From Actinomadura sp. NAK00032 (GTDB taxonomy: Bacteria; Actinomycetota; Actinomycetes; Streptosporangiales; Streptosporangiaceae): DNA of 64,000 nt. Positions 8,034-21,830 of this stretch are shown here, piece after piece. The stretch is from assembly GCF_013364275.1 (NCBI RefSeq), contig NZ_CP054932.1, positions 9,114,001 through 9,178,000 on the forward strand. Reading direction: 5' to 3'. Under the pieces are notes generated by a model. The model was not told where the DNA came from. It searched no databases and worked only from the letters and a program-made list of their open reading frames with translations. The first letter of the stretch is position 1. Every line of letters starts with the position of its first letter. The position numbers and the translations under genes are program-made.

Positions 8034-8246
8034 TCAGGGCAGGTCGTGGGCGCCGGACGTGACGCGGCGGGCGAACGCACGCCACTCGGCGGACGTGAAC
8101 GCGAGCCTCGGGCCGTCCGGGTTCTTGGAATCCCGGACCGCGACCGCTCGCGCGACACCCGCGACCTCGACGCATTCGCCGCCTTCGTGACCGCTACGGC
8201 TCGCCTTGCGCCACTTCACTGCCGACAGATCGGTTGAGGGGGTCAT
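8034..8246 (-). CDS. DUF397 protein (WhiJ/BldB-partner type)
   Basis: A 70-residue protein, MTPSTDLSAVKWRKAS at the start and TSGAHDLP at the end, with the complete DUF397 pattern. Its ATG overlaps the stop of the XRE regulator (ATGA at 8243-8246), so the two are translationally coupled. In Streptomyces such pairs are regulator plus small partner, where the DUF397 protein modulates DNA binding by the XRE protein. That role is inferred from the family. Confidence 0.9.
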   Translation of the reverse strand: MTPSTDLSAVKWRKASRSGHEGGECVEVAGVARAVAVRDSKNPDGPRLAFTSAEWRAFARRVTSGAHDLP

Positions 8247-9067
8247 CCGTACTCCTCCAGGACGCTCTTGATCAGAGTCCGCGATTCCTCGACGCGAAGC
8301 GCGTCACCTCGCAGCGAGTTGTACCTTACTGCGAAGCTCGCGACGATTCGCGAGTCGGTGATGAGCATCCCCTGTCCGGCAATCTCGCCATAGACGATAT
8401 CCGGCGCATCAGCGAAGCTGAGGATGGTGAAGCTTCCCGTGAGGCCGAGGTAGTACCTCGTGTCTATCGGGACAACATCGATCGAGATGTTGGGGCGTCT
8501 GCTCAGGACGAGCAGGTGCTCGAGTTGCTCGCGCATGATCTCGGGGCCGGCGATGTCGCGCCGGAGCGCTGCCTCGTCGAGGGTGAACCACGCACTCGGC
8601 GCGTCCTCGCGGGTCAGGATTTCCTGCCGCCTGAGTCGATCGGCGACGAGTTGTTCGGCGGTGTCCGGGTCCTGATCGTGGCCGACAACCGCCCGAATGT
8701 AGTTTTCGGTCTGGAGCAGTCCACGGATCAGCGTCAGATCGAAGCCCTTCACCTGGCTGGCCTCGGTCTCGCGTTCCATGTACTCGGTGAAGCCGGGCGG
8801 GAGGATGGCCTGGTGGCGGGTGTCGATGATGCGCTTCCACAGCCGGTGGAACAGGCCGTTCGTCTTGAAGAACGTGTCGAGGTTCTCCGCGAACTCCTTG
8901 GACGGGATGCTCTTGGCGGACTCGATCTGGCTGATCCACTGGGGCGTGTAGCCGAGAGCCTCGGCAAGGGCGGTCTGGGTGAGGTCCGCGTCCATTCGCC
9001 ACGCCACCAATTCCGTGGCGAATGTCTGAATTGCCGGAGCTTCATATGGTTCACTCCTTGTTCCCAT
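8243..9067 (-). CDS. XRE-family HTH regulator with DUF5753 domain
   Basis: A 274-residue regulator. I start it at ATG 9067 because TAGGGAG sits 6 nt upstream; an in-frame codon at 9091 has nothing comparable. Residues about 12-70 form a Cro/C1-type HTH (LTQTALAEALGYTPQWISQI then ESAKSIPSKEFAENL). The remaining 200 residues are the DUF5753 ligand/partner domain, with the usual FTEYMERETEAS, IRGLLQTENYIRA, DRLRRQEIL and GSFTILSFAD landmarks. It is followed by its DUF397 partner with a 4-nt overlap and diverges from the small gene at 9217. It probably controls this short intergenic region and itself. Confidence 0.92.
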   Translation of the reverse strand: MGTRSEPYEAPAIQTFATELVAWRMDADLTQTALAEALGYTPQWISQIESAKSIPSKEFAENLDTFFKTNGLFHRLWKRIIDTRHQAILPPGFTEYMERETEASQVKGFDLTLIRGLLQTENYIRAVVGHDQDPDTAEQLVADRLRRQEILTREDAPSAWFTLDEAALRRDIAGPEIMREQLEHLLVLSRRPNISIDVVPIDTRYYLGLTGSFTILSFADAPDIVYGEIAGQGMLITDSRIVASFAVRYNSLRGDALRVEESRTLIKSVLEEYG

Positions 9068-9216
9068 GGGGGGCTCCCTACTGAAACCCATGTCCGGGTT
9101 TCTTCGATCTTCCGGGGGGTTGTACGCCGCTCTTGACTTCTTCCTGGTCAGAAGTCTTGCGCGCTGTGATTCTTATAACACATTCACAGGCGGCGAAAAC
9201 GGCTACGGGACCTTCC

Positions 9217-9456
9217 ATGGAAGACACAATTGCGTTCGATAACCCCGCACTCGATCGGCTGCGCAAGGACTTCCCCGGGCATCACATCTGGCGGTCGCGA
9301 CGGTGGGACGGGCGGCTCGGCGAGTACGTCGCCACGCTCATCGACCCCTCGGCCGGGGTGGACGCCACCGTCATGCGGCCGGACCCGGTGGAGTTGCGGG
9401 CCGAGCTGATGCGGGAGGCCGCGCGGGCGCGCGGCTCCCACCGATACCTCCGGTGA
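9217..9456 (+). CDS. Small conserved actinomycete protein, function unknown
   Basis: A 79-residue soluble protein beginning MEDTIAFDNPALDRLRKDFP with HHIWRSRRWDGRLGEYVATL further on. ATG 9217 follows ACGGGACC at a reasonable distance; upstream in-frame codons lack a ribosome-binding site. It is transcribed divergently from the XRE regulator across a 150-bp gap containing a TATAAC element (9174-9179). Genes of this type often sit opposite XRE-DUF397 pairs, so it may be a regulatory target. No catalytic motif is seen. Confidence 0.65.
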   Translation: MEDTIAFDNPALDRLRKDFPGHHIWRSRRWDGRLGEYVATLIDPSAGVDATVMRPDPVELRAELMREAARARGSHRYLR

Positions 9457-9610
9457 GCTCGGCGCCGGAGCGGGCCGTCCACCCCCCGGACGGCCCCGGG
9501 GAGGGAGGCGGCGCGGCCGGGCGGGTTCCCCCCGGGCCCACCGGCCGTGCCGTTCCCTCTGGCGCCTGGCGACTGCGGCGGGGCGGGTGGACGGCCCAGA
9601 CCCGCTAAGA

Positions 9611-9648
9611 AAAGCCCCCTGATCACCGGTTGGTGGTCAGGGGGCTTT
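9611..9648 (-). terminator. Rho-independent terminator of the MFS operon
   Basis: Arms of 17 nt (AAAGCCCCCTGATCACC / GGTGGTCAGGGGGCTTT) with one G-T wobble and a 4-nt loop. On the minus strand the stem is followed by TTCTT. It lies 8 nt beyond the MFS stop. Confidence 0.85.
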
Positions 9649-9655
9649 GGGGTGG

Positions 9656-10885
9656 CTACTCCTTGATCAGTTCGGGGGTGGGGTGGTCGGTCGTCGGGGA
9701 CGGGTTGGAGGTGCGGCCTCCGGTGGTGGCCATGAGGAGTAGGGCGGCGCCGGTCAGGATCACGCCGAACCAGGCGATGTTCGTGACGCCCAGGTGGTCG
9801 GCGAAGAGGCCGCCGAAGAGGGCGCCCAGGGCGATGGACGTGTTGTAGGCCATCGTGTTGAGCGACATCGCGGCCTCGAAGGTCTCCGGTGCGGCGGCCA
9901 GGGTCATGTTGACCTGGGAGAGCTGCACGACGCCGAACGAGACGCCCCAGAGGATCAGTGCGATGACGGCGCCCGTCTTGCCTCCGCCGATCGCCAGCAG
10001 GAGGAGAAGGGACGTCACGAGGCCGATGGAGCCGACGATGAAGCTGCCCCGCAGGCTCTTGTTCACCGTGTAGCCGGCGACGAAGTTGCCGACCGCGCCG
10101 CCGAGGCCGAAGAGCATCAGCACGACGGTGATGAAGATGGCCGAGGCGGACGCGGTGTCCTCCAGGAAGGGCCGCACGAAGGTGTAGGCGCCGAAGTGGC
10201 CGAGGACGAACAGCACCACGGCGGTCAGGACGAGGCGCAGCCGCTTGTTGTGGCGCGGCAGGCCGAAGACCTCCCGGACCGACACCGCGTTCGCCGACGG
10301 CAGCGACGGCAGGACGGCGGCCACGGCCAGGAGGACGAGCAGGCTGAGGCCCGACCAGATGAGGAACGTCGTCCGCCAGCTGGTGAGGTCCTCCAGGATC
10401 GTCCCGAGCGGGACGCCGACGACCGTGGCGATCGAGATGCCGGACATCACGACGGCCGCCGCGCGGGGCGCGTGCCGTTCCGGGACGAGGCGCATCGCCA
10501 TGCTCACGCCGATCGCCCAGAACACGCCGCTCGCGAAGCCCATGACGAGCCGCGTCGCCAGCACCGCCGGGTAGTTCGGCGCGATGGCCGTGATCAGGTT
10601 GCCGAGCGCGAGCACGACCAGCAGGGCGGACAGGAGGACGCGCCGGTTGACGCGCCGCGTCCACGCCACGATGAACGTCACGGCGAGGCCGGCCGAGACG
10701 CCGTAGAGGGTCACCATCAGGCCGGCGACCCCGACGGAGATGTCCAGGCTCTCGCTCAGCGGGGTGAGCAGGCCGACGGGCATCAACTCCGTGGTGAGGA
10801 AGACGAAGAGGCTCGCCGTGATGGCGGCGACGCCCAGCCAGGCCCGCGCGGCCGGGACGGGGGACTGCTCGGTCGTGGCGCTCAT
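9656..10885 (-). CDS. MFS transporter, DHA1 (12-TM) drug efflux type
   Basis: A 409-residue permease with 12 predicted helices. After a short cytoplasmic start (MSATTEQ), TM1 reads WLGVAAITASLFVFLTTELM with the ELMPVGLL motif typical of the EmrD/AraJ-like DHA1 group. The loop 2-3 motif appears as WTRRVNRRVLL, and motif C as SGISIATVVGVPLGTIL. The ATG at 10885 overlaps the stop of the VOC gene by 4 nt, so the two are coupled. The operon diverges from a MarR regulator. The arrangement suggests inducible export or detoxification of a small hydrophobic compound, but the substrate is unknown. Confidence 0.9.
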   Translation of the reverse strand: MSATTEQSPVPAARAWLGVAAITASLFVFLTTELMPVGLLTPLSESLDISVGVAGLMVTLYGVSAGLAVTFIVAWTRRVNRRVLLSALLVVLALGNLITAIAPNYPAVLATRLVMGFASGVFWAIGVSMAMRLVPERHAPRAAAVVMSGISIATVVGVPLGTILEDLTSWRTTFLIWSGLSLLVLLAVAAVLPSLPSANAVSVREVFGLPRHNKRLRLVLTAVVLFVLGHFGAYTFVRPFLEDTASASAIFITVVLMLFGLGGAVGNFVAGYTVNKSLRGSFIVGSIGLVTSLLLLLAIGGGKTGAVIALILWGVSFGVVQLSQVNMTLAAAPETFEAAMSLNTMAYNTSIALGALFGGLFADHLGVTNIAWFGVILTGAALLLMATTGGRTSNPSPTTDHPTPELIKE

Positions 10886-11268
10886 CGGTCGGCGTCCTCG
10901 GGGTACCAGCGCAGCTCGATGACGTTGCCGTCCGGGTCCTCGACGTAGACCGAGCGCGCCATGCCGCGTGCGCCGAACCGGTCGACCGGGCCCTTGATGA
11001 CGGTGAACTCGCCGGACTCGATCAGCTCCTGCCAGTCCAGGGGCTCGATGGCGAGGCAGAAGTGGTGGACGTTCAACCCGTCGCGGGGGGCGTCCAGCAG
11101 GTCGATGATCGTGGACTCGTTGATCCGGACGGTCGGGAAGCCCACCTTCCCGGCCCGCCACTCGTCGACGCGCTCGGCTCGCAGCCCGAGCGGGCCCGTG
11201 TAGAACTCCAGCGCCCGCTCGACGTCCGCCACGTTGAGCACCAGGTGGTCGATGGCCTTGACGTGCAT
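10882..11268 (-). CDS. VOC-superfamily (glyoxalase/fosfomycin-resistance-like) protein
   Basis: A 128-residue single VOC domain: DHLVLNVADVERALEFYTGP at the N-terminus supplies the first His ligand, HHFCLAIE the middle one, and DPDGNVIELRWYP near the C-terminus the Glu ligand. Such proteins bind a divalent metal and act as lyases, dioxygenases, thiol transferases or drug-binding proteins. The pairing with an efflux pump and MarR regulator points to resistance or detoxification. It is first in a two-gene leftward operon. Confidence 0.9.
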   Translation of the reverse strand: MHVKAIDHLVLNVADVERALEFYTGPLGLRAERVDEWRAGKVGFPTVRINESTIIDLLDAPRDGLNVHHFCLAIEPLDWQELIESGEFTVIKGPVDRFGARGMARSVYVEDPDGNVIELRWYPEDADR

Positions 11269-11290
11269 CGCGGCCTCCTTCAGTGACCTT

Positions 11291-11315
11291 TTAACGTTGA
11301 AATCTTCAACGCTAA
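11291..11315. promoter_or_regulatory. Putative MarR operator 1
   Basis: TTAACGTTGAA-ATC-TTCAACGCTAA: 11-bp arms with one mismatch and a 3-nt spacer, located 23 bp upstream of the VOC start. The core word CAACGTTG/CAACG recurs in operator 2. Confidence 0.6.
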
Positions 11316-11352
11316 GGACTGTAGGCGAGGTGATAGCTTGGCGTCAAACACT

Positions 11353-11362
11353 TCAACGTTGA
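11353..11362. promoter_or_regulatory. Putative MarR operator 2
   Basis: The perfect 10-bp palindrome TCAACGTTGA overlaps the ribosome-binding region of the marR gene (GTG 11372) and shares its core with operator 1. This fits autorepression. Confidence 0.55.
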
Positions 11363-11371
11363 GGAGTTCAG

Positions 11372-11881
11372 GTGACGCGTGACGCCCTCGACCTCGTCCT
11401 AGCGCAGTGGGCCGGCGCCCGCCCGGACCTGGACGCGTCCCCCATGGGCGTGCTCGGCCGCCTGTCCCGGGTGACGCGGATCGCCGAACGCGAGCTCAAG
11501 GAGCTGTTCGCCGAGTTCGGCCTGGAGCGCGGCGAGTTCGATGTCCTCGCCACGCTGCGGCGCGCGGGCGCGCCCGGCGGCATGACCGCCGGTGCGCTGG
11601 CCCGCTCCTCGATGGTGACGTCCGGGGCCGTCACCAACCGGCTCGACCGGCTCGTGGCCAAGGGGTACGTCACGCGGGACGTCGACCCCGCCAACCGGCG
11701 CACGGTCGTCGTCGCGCTCACGCCTGAGGGCCGCGAGCTGATCGACCGGGCCGTCACCGCCCACCTGGAGAACGAGCGGCGGATCCTCGCCTCGCTCGGC
11801 ACGGACGAGCAGGAGGCCCTCGCCGGTCTGCTGCGGACTCTCCTGCTCGGCCTCGGCGACATCCCGTTGGAAGAGGACTGA
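11372..11881 (+). CDS. MarR-family transcriptional regulator
   Basis: A 169-residue repressor. Helices about 25-60 contain the dimer region. The winged HTH spans about 60-115: MTAGALARSSMVTSGAVTNR as the recognition unit, LDRLVAKGYV, and the DPANRRTVVVALTPEG wing. The C-terminal helices complete the dimerisation domain. GTG 11372 is preceded by GAGGAG. It diverges from the VOC-MFS operon; two inverted repeats in the gap are likely its binding sites. No Cys is present, so ligand release rather than thiol oxidation is the likelier trigger. Confidence 0.9.
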   Translation: MTRDALDLVLAQWAGARPDLDASPMGVLGRLSRVTRIAERELKELFAEFGLERGEFDVLATLRRAGAPGGMTAGALARSSMVTSGAVTNRLDRLVAKGYVTRDVDPANRRTVVVALTPEGRELIDRAVTAHLENERRILASLGTDEQEALAGLLRTLLLGLGDIPLEED

Positions 11882-11911
11882 GCGGCGGCACCGTCCTGCA
11901 TGGCCGGCCAC

Positions 11912-12352
11912 TCAGGTCGCGGCGGGCCTGGTGGTGGGCTGGAACTTGAAGGAGATCGCCTCCATGACGGCCCTGTGCTTGGTGTTCTGGAAGGCGGCGA
12001 CCTTCCACGTGCCATCAGGCCGGCGGGCGAGCGTGTAGGTCTGGATCTTGTGGAGCCCGCCCGGCTTGCCCTTGTGGACGTCACCGCGGGTGACGACCAG
12101 GGCGGTGCCGGGGCCGGTGAAGCGGACGCTGACGACCTCGTGGGCGAGCCGGGTGCCCTTCAGGAAGCCGTCGAACAGGGCCTGGTGCGCGCTGCCGATC
12201 TCCTGGGCTCCCCTGTACAGGGTGCCCACGTAGGTGATGTAGGTGGCGTCCTCGGTGAACTCCGCGCCGTAGGCGGCGCCGTCGCCGGCCGCCCAGGCGG
12301 CGGTCAGACGGTCCAGGACGGCGGTGATCGCGGCGGTGTCGTGCGCGTTCAT
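11912..12352 (-). CDS. SnoaL/SgcJ-like NTF2-fold protein
   Basis: A 146-residue soluble protein beginning MNAHDTAAITAVLDRLTAAW, with the SgcJ/EcaC/DUF4440 pattern: AAWAAGDGAAYGAEFTEDAT, HQALFDGFLKGTRL, TRGDVHKGKPG, IQTYTLARRPDGTW and a C-terminal AAFQNTKH. The NTF2 fold forms a cone-shaped pocket used by isomerases, cyclases or carriers; the substrate cannot be deduced. It is a paralogue of the following membrane-anchored gene and lies downstream of it, 32 nt away. The pair probably arose by tandem duplication. Both would be controlled by the divergent MarR at 13161. Confidence 0.85.
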   Translation of the reverse strand: MNAHDTAAITAVLDRLTAAWAAGDGAAYGAEFTEDATYITYVGTLYRGAQEIGSAHQALFDGFLKGTRLAHEVVSVRFTGPGTALVVTRGDVHKGKPGGLHKIQTYTLARRPDGTWKVAAFQNTKHRAVMEAISFKFQPTTRPAAT

Positions 12353-12364
12353 CAGTGAGGTCCC

Positions 12365-12395
12365 TTCTCGGATCACTTCTCGGATCACTTCTCGG
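12365..12395. repeat. 12-bp tandem repeat, 2.6 copies
   Basis: TTCTCGGATCAC at 12365-12376 and 12377-12388, then TTCTCGG. It spans the 3' end of the upstream SnoaL-like gene; that gene's stop codon lies inside the second unit. Confidence 0.8.
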
Positions 12396-13068
12396 CTTCG
12401 GGCCGGGTGTCGGCGTCGAACAGGAACGAGATGCGTTCCATGACCCGCTGCCGCTTGGTGTTGTGGAAGGCGGCGATGCGCCATTGGCCGTCGTCCTGGC
12501 GGATCAGCGTGTAGGTCTGCACCTTGGACAGCTCGCCGGGCTTCTTCGGCTCGCCCTTGTAGGTGTCGCCGCGGGTGGTGACGATCGCGGTGGTGGGCCC
12601 GTAGAAGCGGATTCCCAGGTAGGAGTCGGCCAGACGGGTGTCCTTGAGGAACCCGTCGAACAGGGCGCGGTGGCCTTCGACGATGTCGCGGCGGCCCTGG
12701 TAGTGGCTGCCCACGAACGTGGTGTAGGTGGCGTCCTCGGTGAAGGCCGCGCCGTAGGCGTCGGCGTCACCGCGGCCCCAGGCGTCGGTCATCGTGCTGA
12801 GCGTCGCGCAGACCTGCCGGTGCGCGTCGGCGGCGGGCGCGCCGGTCGGGGTGACGGCGGCGCAGTCGGGGTTGCCGGCCTGGCGCACGTCCGAGGTGCT
12901 GTTGAGCCACAGGTAGGCGCCTCCCGCGGCCAGCCCGGCCGACAGCGCGCCGATGCCCAGGATCCGCTTGACCAGCCGCCGCCTGGACCGCCGGGGCGCG
13001 GCCGGGACGTCGGTGACCTGCTCGGTGTCGATGGCGCTGGTGGAGTTGGTGGTGGTGTGGGTACCCAC
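12385..13068 (-). CDS. Membrane-anchored SnoaL/SgcJ-like protein
   Basis: A 227-residue protein. GTG 13068 has AAGGG 7 nt upstream and fits better than longer in-frame options. An Arg-rich cytoplasmic segment (PRRSRRRLVKRI) precedes one membrane helix (about 50-68), followed by an outside NTF2-like domain with AFTEDATYTTFVGSHYQGRR, LFDGFLKDTRL, TRGDTYKGEPK and QTYTLIRQDDGQW. Two Cys (around 81 and 100) at the base of the domain may form a disulfide. The domain closely matches the soluble paralogue at 11912-12352. The topology puts this copy outside the cell. Confidence 0.85.
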   Translation of the reverse strand: MGTHTTTNSTSAIDTEQVTDVPAAPRRSRRRLVKRILGIGALSAGLAAGGAYLWLNSTSDVRQAGNPDCAAVTPTGAPAADAHRQVCATLSTMTDAWGRGDADAYGAAFTEDATYTTFVGSHYQGRRDIVEGHRALFDGFLKDTRLADSYLGIRFYGPTTAIVTTRGDTYKGEPKKPGELSKVQTYTLIRQDDGQWRIAAFHNTKRQRVMERISFLFDADTRPEAEK

Positions 13069-13088
13069 GGCGATGCCCTTCCCATGAT

Positions 13089-13140
13089 AACTTCGTAGAC
13101 GAAGTTTCTTCTTTGAAGATTTCTCTTCCTTGAGGAAGAG
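13089..13140. promoter_or_regulatory. Cluster of three inverted repeats between SnoaL-like and MarR genes
   Basis: AACTTCG-TAGA-CGAAGTT at 13089-13106, TCTTC-TTT-GAAGA at 13107-13119 and CTCTTCC-TTGA-GGAAGAG at 13123-13140. The first and third have 7-bp arms with 4-nt spacers and are centred 34 bp apart. The block is strikingly AT-rich for this genome. Likely operators for the MarR regulator at 13161. Confidence 0.6.
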
Positions 13141-13160
13141 ATTAGGGAAGGGAGGATCCC

Positions 13161-13607
13161 GTGTCAACACCCGAGGACGCGAGCCGGATCTACCGGCGCT
13201 ACCTGAGCGCGGTCATGCTGCACGGGCACGCGGGCGCCAAGGCCTGCGACATGGGGGCGACCGACCTGTACGCCCTGAACGTGCTGGAGCTGTCGGGCGC
13301 CATGACCCCGGGGGAGCTGGGCGCGCGCACCGGGCTGACCACCGGGCCCACCACCCGCCTGATCGACCGCCTGGAACAGGCCGGCTACGTCCGCCGGCTG
13401 CCCTCCCCCGACGACCGCCGCAAGGTCATCGTCGAGCCGATCGCCCAGCCCGCCCGGCTCGACGAGGTCCTCGCCCCCGCGCGGCGGAAGATCGGCGAGA
13501 TCATCGGCGGCTACCCGCCCGAGCAGCGCGCGGTGCTGTTCGACTACTTCGCCCGCGCCGCCCGCGCCTACCAGGACGCCGCCGAGGAGCTCGGCACGCC
13601 GACATGA
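13161..13607 (+). CDS. MarR-family transcriptional regulator
   Basis: A 148-residue regulator with a compact winged HTH (about 42-95): MTPGELGARTGLTTGPTTRL, IDRLEQAGYV and a SPDDRRKVIV wing. The C-terminal helices end in YFARAARAYQDAAEEL. GTG 13161 has GGGAGG upstream. It diverges from the SnoaL-like pair across an AT-rich gap filled with inverted repeats and converges on the carboxylase/reductase gene. Its likely targets are the SnoaL genes and itself; a link to the lipid locus cannot be excluded but is not indicated. Confidence 0.9.
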   Translation: MSTPEDASRIYRRYLSAVMLHGHAGAKACDMGATDLYALNVLELSGAMTPGELGARTGLTTGPTTRLIDRLEQAGYVRRLPSPDDRRKVIVEPIAQPARLDEVLAPARRKIGEIIGGYPPEQRAVLFDYFARAARAYQDAAEELGTPT

Positions 13608-13625
13608 CCTCACCGACGACATGCG

Positions 13626-13661
13626 AAAGGGACGGGCCCGGCGATCCGGGCCCGTCCCTTT
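13626..13661. terminator. Bidirectional terminator between marR and ccr
   Basis: Perfect 16-bp arms AAAGGGACGGGCCCGG / CCGGGCCCGTCCCTTT around a CGAT loop, with A- and T-ends that can serve both strands. Confidence 0.9.
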
Positions 13662-13671
13662 CGAGCGAACG

Positions 13672-15006
13672 TCAGCGGCGGTAGAGGTTCAGCTTCTCCT
13701 CGCCGATCCTCTCGCGGAGGATCGGGTCGTCCACGCCCTGGCCCTCCTTCTCGGCGCCGCACAGGACGGCGACCTTGCCGATGTGCTGGTTGGTCTGGAC
13801 GGCGCGGGTCGCCTCCCCGGCCTCCTCCAGCGGGAACGACCTCGACAGCGTCGGGTGGATCATGCCGAGGCCGATCAGCCGGTTCATCTCGACGGCCTCG
13901 TGGTAGTTGAAGCCGTGCGAGCCGATGATGCTCTTCAGCCGCATCCACAGGAACCGGTTGTCGTACTCGTGCTTGTAGCCGGTGGACGAGCCGCAGGTGA
14001 CGATCTTGCCGCCGCGCTTGGCGACGTAGACGGACGCGCCGAACGTCTCGCGGCCGAGGTACTCGAACACGATGCCGGGGTCCTCGCCGACGAGCCCGCG
14101 GATCGCCTCGCCGAGGACGCGGCCGGCCTTCGGGTGCCGCAGGCCCTGCTCGCCGAGGTTCAGCTCGTTGCGGTTGATGACGTGCTCGCAGCCCTGCGCC
14201 CGGACGATGTCGGCCTTCTCGTCCGACGACACGACGCCGACCGGGATGCCGCCGCCGTTCTTGACGAGCTGCGTCGCGAACGAGCCGAGCCCGCCGGTCG
14301 CGCCCCAGATCAGCACGACGTCGCCCTGCTTCATCCGGGCGCCGTGCGTGCCGACGAGCATCCGGTAGGCGGTGGCGGCGCACAGCGTGTTCGAGCCCGC
14401 CTCCTCCCAGGTGAGGTGCGCGGGCTTGCGGATCAGCTGGTTCGCCTTGACGACGCAGTACTCGCCGAGCGACCCGAAGTTCGTCTCGAAGCCCCAGGCG
14501 AGCTGGGTCTCCGACATCATGCCGTCGTCGTAGGAGCCGTGGTCCTCCTCGTCCACGTAGGACGGGGACAGCACGACCTTGTCGCCGACCTTCCAGTGCT
14601 TCACGCCCGCGCCGGTGCGGACGACGACGCCGGAGCCGTCCGAGCCGAGGATGTGGTACGGCAGGTCGTGCCGGGCGCCGTACCAGCCCTGCCGGCCGAA
14701 CTTCTCCAGGAACGCGAACGTCGGCACCGGCTCGAAGATCGCCGACCAGACGGTGTTGAAGTTGATCGCGGCGGACATCACCGCGACCACGCACTCGTCG
14801 GGCGCCAGCTCGGGCATCTCGACCTCGCCGACGTGCAGCGAGCGGCGGACGTCCTTGTCGGTCTGGCCCTCGAAGATCCCCACCTCGTCCTTGCGGGTGA
14901 ACGCGGCGCGGAACCGGGTCGGCAGGTCGATCTCCTGCAGCTCGGGGCCGCTCGCGCCGGAGCGGACGGCGTCGAGCAGGGCGTGGGACGAGCCGGACTG
15001 GGCCAT
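13672..15006 (-). CDS. ccr: Crotonyl-CoA carboxylase/reductase (2-enoyl-CoA reductive carboxylase)
   Basis: A 444-residue medium-chain dehydrogenase fold enzyme. It converts a 2-enoyl-CoA, NADPH and CO2 to an alkylmalonyl-CoA (ethylmalonyl-CoA from crotonyl-CoA). The residues known to hold CO2 in the Kitasatospora enzyme are all present: Asn82 or Asn84 in INFNTVW, Phe173-Glu174 in WGFETNFG, and His364 in GSHGFNY. The nucleotide-binding motif is IWGATGGLGSFA (about 233-244). The residues after His364 read GF where I recall FA as usual in primary-metabolism homologues, which might widen the acyl pocket. It follows the polyketide synthase by 46 nt on the same strand, so it very probably supplies that enzyme's extender unit. 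Confidence 0.93.
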   Translation of the reverse strand: MAQSGSSHALLDAVRSGASGPELQEIDLPTRFRAAFTRKDEVGIFEGQTDKDVRRSLHVGEVEMPELAPDECVVAVMSAAINFNTVWSAIFEPVPTFAFLEKFGRQGWYGARHDLPYHILGSDGSGVVVRTGAGVKHWKVGDKVVLSPSYVDEEDHGSYDDGMMSETQLAWGFETNFGSLGEYCVVKANQLIRKPAHLTWEEAGSNTLCAATAYRMLVGTHGARMKQGDVVLIWGATGGLGSFATQLVKNGGGIPVGVVSSDEKADIVRAQGCEHVINRNELNLGEQGLRHPKAGRVLGEAIRGLVGEDPGIVFEYLGRETFGASVYVAKRGGKIVTCGSSTGYKHEYDNRFLWMRLKSIIGSHGFNYHEAVEMNRLIGLGMIHPTLSRSFPLEEAGEATRAVQTNQHIGKVAVLCGAEKEGQGVDDPILRERIGEEKLNLYRR

Positions 15007-15052
15007 GGGTGTCCTCCGTGGAACGACGGGGTTCAGGGGGGTGAGCCGGCCC

Positions 15053-21538
<6,486 letters not shown>

Positions 21539-21649
21539 GCGGTGGGGTCCCCCCATGAAACCGGGATCGTTCATCGAAGCGGAGGGACCACTTTGTCCCA
21601 CACTGACCGGCTCACGATGCGCACCCAGACCACTTTTCTCACCGACGTC

Positions 21650-21667
21650 TTGTCACGGTGATGACAA
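21650..21667. promoter_or_regulatory. Shared operator copy A: TTGTCA-N6-TGACAA
   Basis: TTGTCA CGGTGA TGACAA lies in the gap between the divergent PKS and DHA2 transporter genes; one further base pair on each side also matches. An identical half-site pair with the same 6-nt spacer occurs upstream of the acyl-AMP ligase (29802-29819). A -10-like GATAGT (21698-21703) follows on the plus strand about 40 bp from the site's centre. Confidence 0.6.
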
Positions 21668-21830
21668 GACTCGGCAGTAACCAATGTGGCCTGATGGGAT
21701 AGTTGAGATCGCCCGGTAGATGTCAGGGCTGAGTAACGGAGCGCCAACCAATAGTAACAATAGCGACGACTGCTTTTAGGGGGAAGCGGCGGATTTCCCG
21801 GCGGTCCGGGGACCCCCGCCGTACGGACTC

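Noticed and set aside
9133..9179. TTGACT (9133) with TATAAC (9174) as a promoter
   Set aside because: Spacing of about 35 bp is far too long; the -10 may be real but has no matching -35.
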